Origin: Bradyrhizobium diazoefficiens
GTDB lineage: Bacteria; Pseudomonadota; Alphaproteobacteria; Rhizobiales; Xanthobacteraceae
Assembly: GCF_018131185.1 (NCBI RefSeq)
Contig: NZ_JAFCJE010000003.1
Span: 186,001 to 250,000, forward strand
Length of the DNA stretch: 64,000 nucleotides
Direction of reading: 5' to 3'
In this document: in pieces, positions 44,171 through 53,295 of the stretch
Layout of the letters: each line of letters starts with the position of its first letter
How positions within the stretch are numbered: the first letter of the stretch is position 1
Made by a program: the position numbers and the translations under genes
The notes under the pieces: model-generated
What the model was told of the DNA's origin: nothing
The model's database searches: none
The model's input: the letters and a program-made list of their open reading frames with translations, nothing else

Positions 44171-44614
44171 CTATGACGTCAGCTTCGCACCCGCCATCAA
44201 AATATCGCTCGCGATCTGGCTGGAGCGCACCGCGAATTCATCGCGCAGGCGCACGGCGGCGGCCGGGTCGCTTTCGAGCACGCGCTGGAACAGGCTGCGG
44301 GCGACGCGGATGACGGAGGAGTGCTCCAGCGCGATCGCGCTCGACGGCCGCTTCATCGGCACCACCAGCGCGAGCTCGCCGATCAATGCGCCGGGACCGG
44401 CGATCATTTCGGCGCCGGCGCCGTCGTCGACCCGGAAGGCGCCGCGTTGGACCACGAAGCCGGCATCGGCATCGTCGCCGAGATTGAACAGAGTGTCGCC
44501 GCGGACGAAGTCACGCTGCTCGGAGCCGATCGCCAGCATGCGCAACGAGGCGTCTCCCAACAGGCGCAGTGTCGGGACTCGCTCGAGAAGCGCTACGTCG
44601 TCGTCGATTGACAT
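44171..44614 (-). CDS. Stand-alone cyclic nucleotide-binding domain protein
   Basis: A 147-residue protein consisting of a CNB domain only (ERVPTLRLLGDASLRMLAI, RGDTLFNLGDDADAGFVVQRGAFRV, GPGALIGELALVVPMKRPSSAIA), with the cyclic-nucleotide loop GELAL...RPSSAIA matching the phosphate-binding cassette. The C-terminal helix-turn-helix of Crp/Fnr is missing, so it is not a classical transcription factor. It lies 58 bp downstream of the response regulator on the same strand and may share its transcript. The ligand (cAMP or cGMP) is inferred. Confidence 0.85.
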   Translation of the reverse strand: MSIDDDVALLERVPTLRLLGDASLRMLAIGSEQRDFVRGDTLFNLGDDADAGFVVQRGAFRVDDGAGAEMIAGPGALIGELALVVPMKRPSSAIALEHSSVIRVARSLFQRVLESDPAAAVRLRDEFAVRSSQIASDILMAGAKLTS

Positions 44615-44672
44615 TCAGATCCGAGGCTCAAGGGCATGCGATCTAAAACGATTCGCACGCCCTTCAAGCGTA

Positions 44673-45359
44673 TCACGGCACCAGCTTGTAGCCACCGGCT
44701 TCCGTGACCAGGATTTCCGGGTTGGCGGCGTCCTTCTCGATCTTCTGGCGCAGGCGGTAGATGTGGGTTTCCAGCGTATGGGTGGTCACGCCGGAATTAT
44801 AACCCCAGACCTCCTGGAGCAGGGTCTCGCGCGAGACCGGCATCTGGCCGGCGCGGTAGAGGAAGCGGAGGATGGCGGTTTCCTTCTCGGTGAGCCGCAC
44901 CTTGCGCGCGTTGGCGGCGGTGAGCATCTTGGAGCCGGGCCTGAAGGAATAGGGGCCGACCGAGAACACCGCGTCCTCGCTGGCCTCGTGCTGACGGAGC
45001 TGGGCGCGAATGCGGGCCAGCAGGACGGCGAATCGGAAAGGCTTTGCCACATAGTCGTTGGCGCCGGATTCCAGCCCCAAAATCGTATCGGAATCGGTGT
45101 CGTGCCCGGTCAGCATGATGATCGGGGCCTTGAAGCCGCCCTTGCGCAACGAGCGGACCACTTCGCGGCCGTCGGTGTCGGGCAGACCCACGTCCATCAG
45201 GACGAGATCGGGGGCATTGGCCTTGGCGGCGCTCGCGCCCTTGGCGCCGGTATCCACGGCCGAGGCTTCGAATTCTTCGTGTAGCGATAGTTGCTCCACC
45301 AACGTGTCTCGCAGATCGGTATCGTCATCCACGATCAGGATCTTGCGGGCATTGGCCAT
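44673..45359 (-). CDS. OmpR/PhoB-family response regulator (CenR-like candidate)
   Basis: A 228-residue regulator. The receiver domain (residues 1-125) has DDD near residue 11, the phospho-acceptor Asp in DLVLMDVGLPDTDG, the Thr in MLTGHD, and the Lys in YVAKPF. The winged-helix domain (about 130-226) has LTEKETAILRFLYRAGQ and VTTHTLETHIYRLRQKIE. The sequence is reminiscent of essential envelope regulators of the CenR type in alphaproteobacteria; this is from recollection and uncertain. No histidine kinase is adjacent. Confidence 0.9.
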   Translation of the reverse strand: MANARKILIVDDDTDLRDTLVEQLSLHEEFEASAVDTGAKGASAAKANAPDLVLMDVGLPDTDGREVVRSLRKGGFKAPIIMLTGHDTDSDTILGLESGANDYVAKPFRFAVLLARIRAQLRQHEASEDAVFSVGPYSFRPGSKMLTAANARKVRLTEKETAILRFLYRAGQMPVSRETLLQEVWGYNSGVTTHTLETHIYRLRQKIEKDAANPEILVTEAGGYKLVP

Positions 45360-45539
45360 AGGGGGTCATCCTTTTGGGGTCCAACTCGGCGCGCATCCAT
45401 GCTGCACCCAGCCGTGAGGGAAGTTTAGGGGGGTCGCTGTTGTTATTGTTGTTCGTGTTGAAGTAGTGGGCTGTCACCGATTCACAAGCCAGAACCACTC
45501 TAACCCAAAATAGCCGGCGGCTTTGATGAATGTCCTGTA

Positions 45540-46133
45540 ATGAATTCGACACCGCAATTACACATGAAAAGCAAAGCATATTCAGTCGGTTACACCCTGA
45601 ATCGAAGCGCCGGGCCGCTCTCCGCGATCCGCGTTAAGCCTGCAGCCGGAAATCCGCGCCGAGGTTGGCTGACGGCGGGATCGCTGATCATACCGGTCGC
45701 GCTGGGGCGGGGCGGCATTCTGGCCAACAAGCGCGAGGGCGACGGCGGCACCCCCAGGGGCAGCTTCCGTCCCAGGCGGTTGTGGTGGCGGGGCGACCGC
45801 CACAGCCGGCCGCAGAGTTTCTTGCCGACCCGGATCATCACCGCAGCCGACGCCTGGTGCGAGGATCCCAGCGACCGCCATTACAACCAGGCGATCCGGC
45901 TCGGCGAGGGGCAGGGCGGTGACCGGCTCAAGCGTGCCGACCATCTCTATGACTTCATCGTCGAAATCGACCACAATACGAGGCCACGGATCGCCGGCCG
46001 TGGCAGCGCGGTATTTTTGCACCTGGCCCGCGACAATTTCGGTCCGACCGCGGGCTGCGTCTCCATGACGAAATCTGCGATGCTGCAATTGCTGCGGCGG
46101 CTGGGACCAAGGACAAGAATCATCATCGGGTGA
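45540..46133 (+). CDS. L,D-transpeptidase-family protein (YkuD fold, no signal peptide)
   Basis: A 197-residue protein with VGYTLNRSAGPLSAI at the N-terminus, NKREGDGGTPRGSFRPRRLWW in the middle, and the catalytic block FLHLARDNFGPTAGCVSM with the His and the GCx nucleophile. No clear signal peptide is seen from ATG 45540, nor from ATG 45564, so it may be secreted by another route or work on cytoplasmic precursors. It differs from the exported enzyme at 276. The hydratase gene starts 7 bp after its stop. Confidence 0.85.
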   Translation: MNSTPQLHMKSKAYSVGYTLNRSAGPLSAIRVKPAAGNPRRGWLTAGSLIIPVALGRGGILANKREGDGGTPRGSFRPRRLWWRGDRHSRPQSFLPTRIITAADAWCEDPSDRHYNQAIRLGEGQGGDRLKRADHLYDFIVEIDHNTRPRIAGRGSAVFLHLARDNFGPTAGCVSMTKSAMLQLLRRLGPRTRIIIG

Positions 46134-46139
46134 GGATGC

Positions 46140-46925
46140 ATGCTCGACAGGGATCAGATCGCGGCCGCATCGCGCGTCCTCGTTCAACATTGGCGCGACG
46201 GCTCCAAGCTTGACGCGCTGGAAGCGCGATTGCGACCGCAGAGCCGCGCCGAGGGCTACGCCATCCAGGCTGCGCTCGACACCCAGTCGTTTGGGAAACG
46301 GCTCGGCTGGAAGATCGCGGCCACGAGCGTATCAGGACAGAAGCACATCAACGTCACGGGACCGCTGGCCGGACGCATCCTGAGCGACACCGTGATCGCA
46401 GACGGCGGCACCGCCGCGATGAAGGGCAACGAGATGCGCGTCGGCGAGCCTGAGTTCGCCTTCCGCATGGGGCGCGACCTGCCGCCGCGCGCGACGCCGT
46501 TCGGGATCGACGAGGTGCTGGCCGCCGTGGACAGCCTGCATCCCGCAATCGAGATTCCCGATTCGCGCTTTGCCGATTTCGTCAGCGCGGGCGAGGCCCA
46601 GCTCATCGCCGACAATGCCTGCGCGCATCTGTTCGTGCTGGGCGCGGTGACGGCTGCCGACTGGCGCGCGATGGATCTCGCCGAGGAGCGGCCGGTGATC
46701 ACGTTGCGCGGCCAGCGCCATATCGGCCACGGCAAGAACGTGCTCGACGATCCCCGCGCCGCGCTCGCCTGGCTTGCCAACGAGCTGCGGGGACTCGGAA
46801 TCACCTTGCGGGCAGGGGAGGTCGTGACCACCGGCACGTGCCATCCGCCGCTGCCGATCCAGGCCGGCGATCATCTTGCCGCGGACTTTGGCGTGCTGGG
46901 AAAGGTGTCGGTGGGCTTCGTGTAG
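46140..46925 (+). CDS. 2-keto-4-pentenoate hydratase-like protein (FAH superfamily)
   Basis: A 261-residue protein of the MhpD/HpaH type: RLGWKIAATSVSGQKHINVTGP, VGEPEFAFRMGRDLPPRATP (metal-ligand Glu pair), HPAIEIPDSRF, and EVVTTGTCHPPLPIQAGDHLAADFGVLG. Members hydrate 2-hydroxy-penta-2,4-dienoate in aromatic meta-cleavage or act as decarboxylases. No aromatic cleavage genes are adjacent, so the substrate is unknown. It starts 7 bp after the L,D-transpeptidase stop and may be co-transcribed. Confidence 0.88.
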   Translation: MLDRDQIAAASRVLVQHWRDGSKLDALEARLRPQSRAEGYAIQAALDTQSFGKRLGWKIAATSVSGQKHINVTGPLAGRILSDTVIADGGTAAMKGNEMRVGEPEFAFRMGRDLPPRATPFGIDEVLAAVDSLHPAIEIPDSRFADFVSAGEAQLIADNACAHLFVLGAVTAADWRAMDLAEERPVITLRGQRHIGHGKNVLDDPRAALAWLANELRGLGITLRAGEVVTTGTCHPPLPIQAGDHLAADFGVLGKVSVGFV

Positions 46926-46940
46926 AGGCTCAAACTTCGC

Positions 46941-47023
46941 CGTCATTGCGAGCAGCCCTTGCGACGAAGCAATCCAAAATCCGCGGAAAGATTCTGGATT
47001 GCGTCGCTACGCTCGCAATGACG
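46941..47023. repeat. GTCATTGCGAGC-type intergenic repeat
   Basis: An 83-bp inverted repeat: CGTCATTGCGAGC...GCGACGAAGCAATCCA on the left and TGGATTGCGTCGCTACGCTCGCAATGACG on the right (both arms contain internal variation). It lies between convergent genes. It is similar in style but not in sequence to the GTCATTCCGGGG family. Confidence 0.75.
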
Positions 47024-47065
47024 AACTCAACAGCCTTGTCGAGGCACGTGTCCCGCTAACGGCTC

Positions 47066-47755
47066 CTACCGATGCCCGAAGATCGCGCTGCCCACGCGGA
47101 CGTGGGTGGCACCCAACATGATGGCGTTGGCGAAATCCGCGCTCATGCCCATCGAGAGATTCGTCAATCCGTTGCGCGCGGCGATCTTGGCGGTCAGCGC
47201 GAAATGCGACGCCGGCGGCTCGTCGACCGGCGGAATGCACATCAACCCGGAGATCGTCAGCCCATAGGTGTCGCGGCAGCTGGCGAGGAAAGCGTCGGCC
47301 TCGCCGGGCGGGACGCCGGCCTTCTGCGGCTCCTCGCCGGTGTTGATCTGGACAAAGAGCTGCGGATGCTTGTTCTGGGATTCGATTTCCTTGGCTAACG
47401 CTTGGCAAATGCTCGGACGGTCGACCGAATGGATGGCGTCGAACAGCGCGACCGCCTCTTTCGCCTTGTTGGATTGCAGTGGTCCGATCAGATGCAGCGC
47501 GATGTCGGAGTAAACAGACGTTAACGCGGGCCACTTGCTTTTGGCCTCCTGCACCCGATTTTCGCCGAACACGCGCTGTCCGGCGTCGATGATCGGGACA
47601 ATGGCATCCGCGGCGAAAGTCTTGGACACCGCGATCAGCGTTACGGAGGCGCGATCGCGTCGCGCATCCCTGCAGGCGCGGGTGATTTCGGCTTCGACCG
47701 CCGCAAGCGCGTTTGGTGAATGGCCGGTTACCGGCGCGGCATTGGCTTCTGTCAT
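47066..47755 (-). CDS. YggS/PLPBP-family pyridoxal phosphate homeostasis protein
   Basis: A 229-residue PLP-binding TIM-barrel protein. AVSKTFAADAIVPIIDAGQRVFGENRVQEAK contains the PLP-binding Lys (SKT) near residue 45, then HLIGPLQSNKAKEAVALFD, FVQINTGEEPQKAG and LSMGMSADFANAIMLGATHVRVGSAIFG. It keeps cytosolic PLP levels in balance and has no known catalytic activity. It is divergent from the GGDEF protein gene. Confidence 0.94.
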   Translation of the reverse strand: MTEANAAPVTGHSPNALAAVEAEITRACRDARRDRASVTLIAVSKTFAADAIVPIIDAGQRVFGENRVQEAKSKWPALTSVYSDIALHLIGPLQSNKAKEAVALFDAIHSVDRPSICQALAKEIESQNKHPQLFVQINTGEEPQKAGVPPGEADAFLASCRDTYGLTISGLMCIPPVDEPPASHFALTAKIAARNGLTNLSMGMSADFANAIMLGATHVRVGSAIFGHR

Positions 47756-47864
47756 GACGTCGTTTGGTTGTGCTCGTAACCGGAGGTAAGTCCAATTTTA
47801 CCGAGTTCAAGCAAGAGTTTTTGAACCCTTCGCTTTACCTTGGCCCACGGGGTGGGTAGCGAAG

Positions 47865-49562
47865 ATGGCAAGCATCAGTCTCAACCGCAAACGGGCGAAA
47901 CTCAAGCAGGTTCTCGGAATCCGGGCGCGGCTCGCATTGCTCGCGGTGATTCTGGTGGCGCCCTTGATGCTCGAGCGCATCCGTTCGCTCGAAGACACCC
48001 GCGCCCGGCAGATCGCGCAGGCCACGGTTGAATTCACCACCGTCGCAAGGCATAGCGCCGATGCGCAGCGCCAGGTGATCTCGTCGGTCGAGACCATCCT
48101 GAAATCGGAAGCTTTCATCCGCGCCTCCGCCGGCGGCGTCAGCAAGAGCTGCGACGTGCTGCGCGCGAGCCTGCCGTCGAACCTGCCCTGGATCCGCACG
48201 CTGTTGATCGCAGGCCAGGACGGGCGCATTCAATGCGCCACCAACAACATGTATGTCGGCCTCGACCTGAGCGACCGGCCGTATTTTCAGCAGGCGCAGG
48301 AAACCGGCCGCTTCGTGCTGAGCGATTTCATCCTGTCGCGGCCGGTGCTGACGCCGACCGTGATGGCGGTTTACCCGGTATCCGCCTTCAGCGGCGTGCC
48401 CGATGCCGTCGTGCTCGCCACGGTCAATCTCGACTGGATGTCGAAGGTGATGAGCAATCTGGGCGGCCGCGCCGGCATCACCGCCGTGCTGGTCGACAGC
48501 GCAGGCACCGTGCTGGCCGCCCCCGCCGATCAGCACGCCGCGGTCGGCCGGCCCCTCGACAATCTGCCGCTGATGTCCGCGATCGCCGATCGCGCGCTAC
48601 GGTCGGACCAGGATGAAGGCACGCTGTCTTTCCTCGCCGCCGACGGCTCCCGCCGCGCGGTCAGCTACATCCGCATCGCGGGCACCAATGCCCGCCTGAT
48701 CGCCAGCATCGACGAAGACAAGGTGTCCGCGGCGGTCAGCCGCGACATCCGCACCGCCTATCTCCAGCTCGCTTTCGTCGTCGTGTTCGTCCTGCTCGGC
48801 GCGCTGATCGCCGCCGAGAAACTCGTCATCAAGCCGATCGAGATGCTCGTCGACATGGCCAAACGTCTCGGCGAGGGCGATCTTTCGGCCCGCGCGGCGC
48901 GCAACCGCCTGCCGGCCGAGTTCGTGCCGCTGGCCCGCGCGTTCAACGCGATGGCCGCGCAGCTTAGCCAGCGCGAGCGCGAGTTGATCGCGAGCAACGA
49001 CCGCCTGACGGTGATGGCCTCGATCGACATGCTGTCGGGGCTTGCCAACCGGCGCGGCTTCCAGAGCCGGCTCGACTTCGAGTGGATGCGCGCGCAGCAA
49101 TATGGCAGCGACCTCGCCCTTCTGATGATCGACGTCGACCATTTCAAGCTGTTCAACGACACCTATGGCCATCTCGAAGGCGATTCCTGCCTGACCAGGC
49201 TCGGGGAATCCCTGTCCGGCATTGCCGCCGACAACATGGGCTTCGCGGCGCGCTATGGCGGCGAGGAATTCTGCCTGTTGCTGCCGAACACCGACGTGAC
49301 GCGCGCCGTCGAAATCGGCGAGCAGGTGCGCGCGGCCGTGCTGAAGCTGTGCCTGCCGCACATCACGTCAGCCCATATGATCGTCACGGTCTCGATCGGC
49401 GTTGCCGCCACGAAACCCAACGAGAGCTTGCGTCCGGGCGACCTGATCGAAGCCGCCGACGCCGCGCTCTACGCCGCAAAACACCGCGGCCGCAACACCG
49501 TCGTCGAGCACGGCATCATGGTGATCGACCACGGAGCCGCCACGATCGCGATGGCGGGCTAA
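47865..49562 (+). CDS. Cache-HAMP-GGDEF diguanylate cyclase
   Basis: A 565-residue membrane protein. TM1 is near residues 22-36, then an extracytoplasmic Cache-like sensor of about 260 residues (SDRPYFQQAQETGRFVLSDF is typical), TM2 near 300-322, HAMP (KPIEMLVDMAKRLGEGDLSA), and a C-terminal GGDEF domain with SIDMLSGLANRRGF, IDVDHFKLFNDTYGHLEGD and the active-site loop GGEEF. It makes c-di-GMP from GTP in response to a periplasmic ligand. The product inhibitory RxxD site is not evident. Confidence 0.94.
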   Translation: MASISLNRKRAKLKQVLGIRARLALLAVILVAPLMLERIRSLEDTRARQIAQATVEFTTVARHSADAQRQVISSVETILKSEAFIRASAGGVSKSCDVLRASLPSNLPWIRTLLIAGQDGRIQCATNNMYVGLDLSDRPYFQQAQETGRFVLSDFILSRPVLTPTVMAVYPVSAFSGVPDAVVLATVNLDWMSKVMSNLGGRAGITAVLVDSAGTVLAAPADQHAAVGRPLDNLPLMSAIADRALRSDQDEGTLSFLAADGSRRAVSYIRIAGTNARLIASIDEDKVSAAVSRDIRTAYLQLAFVVVFVLLGALIAAEKLVIKPIEMLVDMAKRLGEGDLSARAARNRLPAEFVPLARAFNAMAAQLSQRERELIASNDRLTVMASIDMLSGLANRRGFQSRLDFEWMRAQQYGSDLALLMIDVDHFKLFNDTYGHLEGDSCLTRLGESLSGIAADNMGFAARYGGEEFCLLLPNTDVTRAVEIGEQVRAAVLKLCLPHITSAHMIVTVSIGVAATKPNESLRPGDLIEAADAALYAAKHRGRNTVVEHGIMVIDHGAATIAMAG

Positions 49563-49745
49563 ACCGCCGCAATCTCCCGATCGAGCTCCGTCTCGGCAAT
49601 TACGCGATTGCGGCCACTTCTTTTCGCGAGATAGAGCGCGCGGTCGCAGCATTCGACCAGGTCGTTCATGGCTTCTCCCGGCTGAAACTGTGCAGCACCG
49701 ATTGCAGCCGCTGAGAGGCCAAGGAGGCCGCCGCGCCGTCATCAT
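49559..49745 (-). pseudogene. Remnant of a GGDEF-domain gene (C-terminal part)
   Basis: In the frame ending in TAG at 49559-49561, the minus strand reads GLLGLSAAAIGAAQFQPGE and then AMNDLVECCDRALYLAKRSG, continuing RNRVIAETELDREIAAV. This is recognisably the end of a GGDEF domain (SiGvAqf.pGE, D.ALY.AK..GRNRV). The rest of the domain, including GGDEF itself, is absent, and no start is suitable. It is tail-to-tail with the intact GGDEF gene; the two stop codons overlap. Confidence 0.6.
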
Positions 49746-49984
49746 CGAGTTGGTCGGAAGCGGTGGCGAGCTTGGCGCAAGGTCCCGGCCTCAGGGTTCC
49801 CACAACTTGGCCCCGCGGCCTCAATCACCTCTAGAAATGGAGCCTCCTCCGTAATGGACCGGGAGCCCAGAGGTGTGACCGAGGGGATTCTAACGGTTTT
49901 CGGCAACCCATTGACCCGTTACAGACTTTTATGGCCTAGTCCGCCGTCTTGAGCCGGCCGAACCCACGAAAACCCAACGATTCC
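49746..49984. other. Upstream region of leuS
   Basis: Beyond the GGDEF remnant, these 239 bases contain no credible gene. A run GAGCCTCCTCCG...AGAGGTGTGACCGAGGGG precedes leuS. Whether it holds a T-box-like leader was considered and no such structure was recognised. Confidence 0.35.
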
Positions 49985-52621
49985 ATGACCTCCGAACGCT
50001 ATAACGCCCGCGACGCCGAACCGCGCTGGCAACGCCTCTGGGACCAGCAGGCGATCTTCGTCTCCAGGAACGACGATTCGCGGCCGAAATATTATGTGCT
50101 CGAGATGTTCCCCTACCCGTCCGGGCGCATCCATATCGGCCATGTCCGGAATTATACGCTCGGCGACGTGCTGGCCCGCTTCATGCGCGCCAAGGGATTC
50201 AACGTGCTGCACCCGATGGGCTGGGACGCCTTCGGCCTGCCGGCCGAGAATGCCGCGATCGAGCGCAAGGTCGCGCCGAAGGCCTGGACCTACGACAACA
50301 TCGCCGCGATGAAGAAGCAGCTCCGCTCAATCGGGCTGTCGCTGGACTGGTCACGCGAATTCGCGACCTGCGACCCCAGCTACTACAAGCATCAGCAGAA
50401 GATGTTCCTGGACATGCTCGCCGCCGGCCTCGCCGAGCGCGAGAAGCGCAAGCTCAACTGGGATCCGGTCGACATGACCGTGCTCGCCAACGAGCAGGTG
50501 ATCGACGGCCGCGGCTGGCGCTCCGGTGCGATCGTCGAGCAGCGCGAGATGAGCCAGTGGGTCTTCAAGATCACGAAGTATTCGCAGGAATTGCTGTCGG
50601 CACTGGATGAGCTGGACCGCTGGCCCGACAAGGTGCGGCTGATGCAGCGCAATTGGATCGGCCGCTCGGAAGGCCTGCTGGTCCGCTTCGCGCTCGATCA
50701 GGCGACGACGCCTGCCGGCGAGAGTGAGCTGAAGATCTTCACGACGCGCCCGGACACGCTGTTCGGCGCGAAATTCATGGCGATCTCGGCGGATCATCCC
50801 CTGGCGCAGGCAGCTAGCGCAAAGAACCCGAAGCTCGCGGAATTCATCGCGGACATCAAGAAGATCGGCACCGCGCAGTCGATCATCGACACCGCGGAGA
50901 AGCAGGGCTTCGACACCGGCATCCGCGCCGTGCACCCGTTCGATCCCTCCTGGAAGCTGCCGGTCTATGTCGCGAATTTCGTGCTGATGGAATACGGCAC
51001 CGGCGCGATCTTCGGCTGTCCGGCGCACGACCAGCGCGACCTCGACTTCGTCAACAAATACAATCTCGGCAACACGCCCGTCGTGTGCCCCGAGGGCCAG
51101 GACCCGAAAACCTTCGTCATCACCGACACCGCCTATGACGGTGACGGCCGCATGATCAATTCGCGCTTCCTCGACGGCATGACGATCGACCAGGCCAAGG
51201 ACGAAGTTGCAAAACGCCTGGAAAACGAGCTGCGCGGCAACATGCCGGTCGGCGAGCGGCAGGTGAACTTCCGCCTACGCGACTGGGGCATTTCGCGCCA
51301 ACGCTATTGGGGCTGCCCGATACCGGTCATCCATTGTCCGGAATGCGACGTGGTCCCGGTGCCGGACGCCGACCTGCCGGTGGTGCTGCCGGAAGATGTG
51401 AGCTTCGACAAGCCGGGCAACGCGCTGGACCATCATCCGACGTGGAAGCACGTCACCTGCCCGAAATGCGGCGGCAGCGCTAACCGCGAAACCGACACCA
51501 TGGACACCTTCGTGGATTCGTCCTGGTATTTCGCGCGCTTCACCGATCCCTGGAACGAGAACGCGCCGACGACGCCCGCGGTCGCCAACCGGATGCTCCC
51601 GGTCGACCAGTATATCGGCGGCGTCGAACACGCGATCCTGCATCTGCTCTACAGCCGCTTCTTCACCCGCGCGATGAAGGCGACCGGCCACATCGCGCTG
51701 GACGAGCCGTTCGCCGGCATGTTCACGCAGGGCATGGTGGTGCACGAGACCTACCAGAAGGCCGACGGCACCTATGTGCAGCCGGCCGAGGTCAAGGTCG
51801 AGGTTAGCGGCAACGGACGCCGCGCCACGCTGCTCGCCACCGGCGAAGACATCCAGATCGGACCGATCGAGAAGATGTCGAAGTCGAAGAAGAACACGGT
51901 CGACCCCGACGACATCATCGAGACCTACGGCGCCGACGTCGCCCGCTGGTTCATGCTGTCGGACTCGCCGCCCGACCGCGACGTGATCTGGAGCGACGAG
52001 CGCGTCCAGGGCGCCTCGCGTTTCGTGCAGCGGCTGTGGAGGCTGGTGAACGATTCCGTCGAGTTCGGCAAGGGCGCGCCGGCGGCCCGCCCCGCCAGCT
52101 TCGGCCCCGACGCCACCGCCCTGCGCAAGGCCGCCCATGGTGCGCTGGACAAGGTCACGACCGGGATCGAACGGCTGCACTTCAACGTCTGCCTCGCCCA
52201 TATCCGCGAGTTCGCCAATACCTTTTCGGAGATCCTGCAGCGCCCCGGCCAGTCCGCCGCGAGCCTGGCTCCAGACTTGGCTTGGGCGATCCGGGAAGCC
52301 GGCCAGATCCTGGTCCAGCTGTTCTCCCCGATGATGCCGCATCTCGCTGAGGAGTGCTGGCAGGTTCTGGGCCAGAGCGGGCTGGTTTCGGAGGCCAATT
52401 GGCCCCAAATCGAACGCGATTTGCTGGTTGAAGACAGCGTGACCCTGGTGGTCCAGGTCAATGGCAAGAAGCGGGGTGAGGTCACAGTTGCAACAGCGGC
52501 CCAGAATCCGGAAATCGAGGCTGCCGTTTTGGCCCTCGATGCGGTAAAGCTGGCCCTGGACGGCAAGCCCGTCCGCAAGGTGATCATCGTCCCCAAGAGG
52601 ATCGTAAATGTTGTCGGCTAG
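49985..52621 (+). CDS. leuS: Leucyl-tRNA synthetase
   Basis: An 878-residue class I aminoacyl-tRNA synthetase. The ATP motifs are [14 protein letters not shown] (HIGH) near residue 49 and [12 protein letters not shown] (KMSKS) near 630. The CP1 editing domain lies between (about 230-420, with the [16 protein letters not shown] segment), and a zinc-type motif region [11 protein letters not shown]...CPKCGG is near 455-505. It attaches leucine to tRNA-Leu. ATG 49985 is preferred over an upstream TTG at 49949. It overlaps lptE by 14 bp, which suggests coupled translation. Confidence 0.97.
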   Translation: MTSERYNARDAEPRWQRLWDQQAIFVSRNDDSRPKYYVLEMFPYPSGRIHIGHVRNYTLGDVLARFMRAKGFNVLHPMGWDAFGLPAENAAIERKVAPKAWTYDNIAAMKKQLRSIGLSLDWSREFATCDPSYYKHQQKMFLDMLAAGLAEREKRKLNWDPVDMTVLANEQVIDGRGWRSGAIVEQREMSQWVFKITKYSQELLSALDELDRWPDKVRLMQRNWIGRSEGLLVRFALDQATTPAGESELKIFTTRPDTLFGAKFMAISADHPLAQAASAKNPKLAEFIADIKKIGTAQSIIDTAEKQGFDTGIRAVHPFDPSWKLPVYVANFVLMEYGTGAIFGCPAHDQRDLDFVNKYNLGNTPVVCPEGQDPKTFVITDTAYDGDGRMINSRFLDGMTIDQAKDEVAKRLENELRGNMPVGERQVNFRLRDWGISRQRYWGCPIPVIHCPECDVVPVPDADLPVVLPEDVSFDKPGNALDHHPTWKHVTCPKCGGSANRETDTMDTFVDSSWYFARFTDPWNENAPTTPAVANRMLPVDQYIGGVEHAILHLLYSRFFTRAMKATGHIALDEPFAGMFTQGMVVHETYQKADGTYVQPAEVKVEVSGNGRRATLLATGEDIQIGPIEKMSKSKKNTVDPDDIIETYGADVARWFMLSDSPPDRDVIWSDERVQGASRFVQRLWRLVNDSVEFGKGAPAARPASFGPDATALRKAAHGALDKVTTGIERLHFNVCLAHIREFANTFSEILQRPGQSAASLAPDLAWAIREAGQILVQLFSPMMPHLAEECWQVLGQSGLVSEANWPQIERDLLVEDSVTLVVQVNGKKRGEVTVATAAQNPEIEAAVLALDAVKLALDGKPVRKVIIVPKRIVNVVG

Positions 52622-53159
52622 GATCCGCATCGCAGCCCGCTTGCTGGCGGTCGCCGCCTTGGCCGCGCTGACGGCCGGCTGCTTCCGGCCGATGTATGCC
52701 GAGCGAAGCGACGGCACCCCCGGCCTGCGCGAGAAGTTGATGGGCATCGAGCTGCCCCCGATCACCAAGCCCAACGCCTCCCGCGAGGCCCGGGTCGGCG
52801 TCGAAATCCGCAACGCGCTGGCCTTCAAGCTTTACGGCAGCGCGACAGGCATGCCGCCGACCCACAAGCTGGACATCCGCTTCACCACCAGCCGTTCCTC
52901 GCTGATCGTCAGCTCCACGACGGGACTGCCGACCAGCGAAAATCTTGGCATCGACGCCCAGTATAGGCTGGTCGATGTCGCGACCGGCGCGGCGGTCATG
53001 ACCGGCTCGACCTTCTCCCGCGTGTCCTACGACATGCCGGGGTCCTATCAGCGCTTCTCGCGCACCCGCGCCATGCGCGATGCCGAGGATCGCGCCGCCA
53101 ACGAGATCGCCGAGAACATCACGACCCGGCTCGCCTCGTTCTTCACCGCCGGCACGTAA
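52608..53159 (+). CDS. lptE: LPS-assembly lipoprotein LptE
   Basis: A 183-residue exported lipoprotein: the signal peptide [13 protein letters not shown] ends in a lipobox LTAGC with Cys25 as the modification site. The remainder fits the small LptE fold, which plugs LptD in the outer membrane and helps insert lipopolysaccharide. It starts inside the last codons of leuS. The leuS-lptE-holA order is conserved in alphaproteobacteria and supports the call, since sequence conservation in LptE is low. Confidence 0.88.
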   Translation: MLSARIRIAARLLAVAALAALTAGCFRPMYAERSDGTPGLREKLMGIELPPITKPNASREARVGVEIRNALAFKLYGSATGMPPTHKLDIRFTTSRSSLIVSSTTGLPTSENLGIDAQYRLVDVATGAAVMTGSTFSRVSYDMPGSYQRFSRTRAMRDAEDRAANEIAENITTRLASFFTAGT

Positions 53160-53295
53160 GTTCACTCCAGTCATTCCAGGGTGCGCGAAGCGTGAACTAT
53201 GGTGCGCAATTGCGCACCTGAGAATCCAGAGATTGTGGGTCGAGATTCCGGGTTCGGCTCTTCGAGCCGCCCCGGAATGACGCCGTCGGGGCAAC
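53160..53295. repeat. Compound palindromic intergenic repeat
   Basis: Left part: GTCATTCCAGGGTGCGCGAAG; centre: ATGGTGCGCAATTGCGCACC then TGAGAATCCA; right part: GAGATTCCGGGTTCGGCTC followed by TTCGAGCCGCCCCGGAATGAC. The outer arms are inverted and belong to the GTCATTCCGGGG group, and the centre matches 21473-21500. It separates lptE from holA. Confidence 0.7.

Noticed and set aside
49746..49984. Amino-acid-responsive leader (T-box or attenuator) ahead of leuS
   Set aside because: No leader peptide with leucine codons, specifier loop or antiterminator could be read from the sequence.
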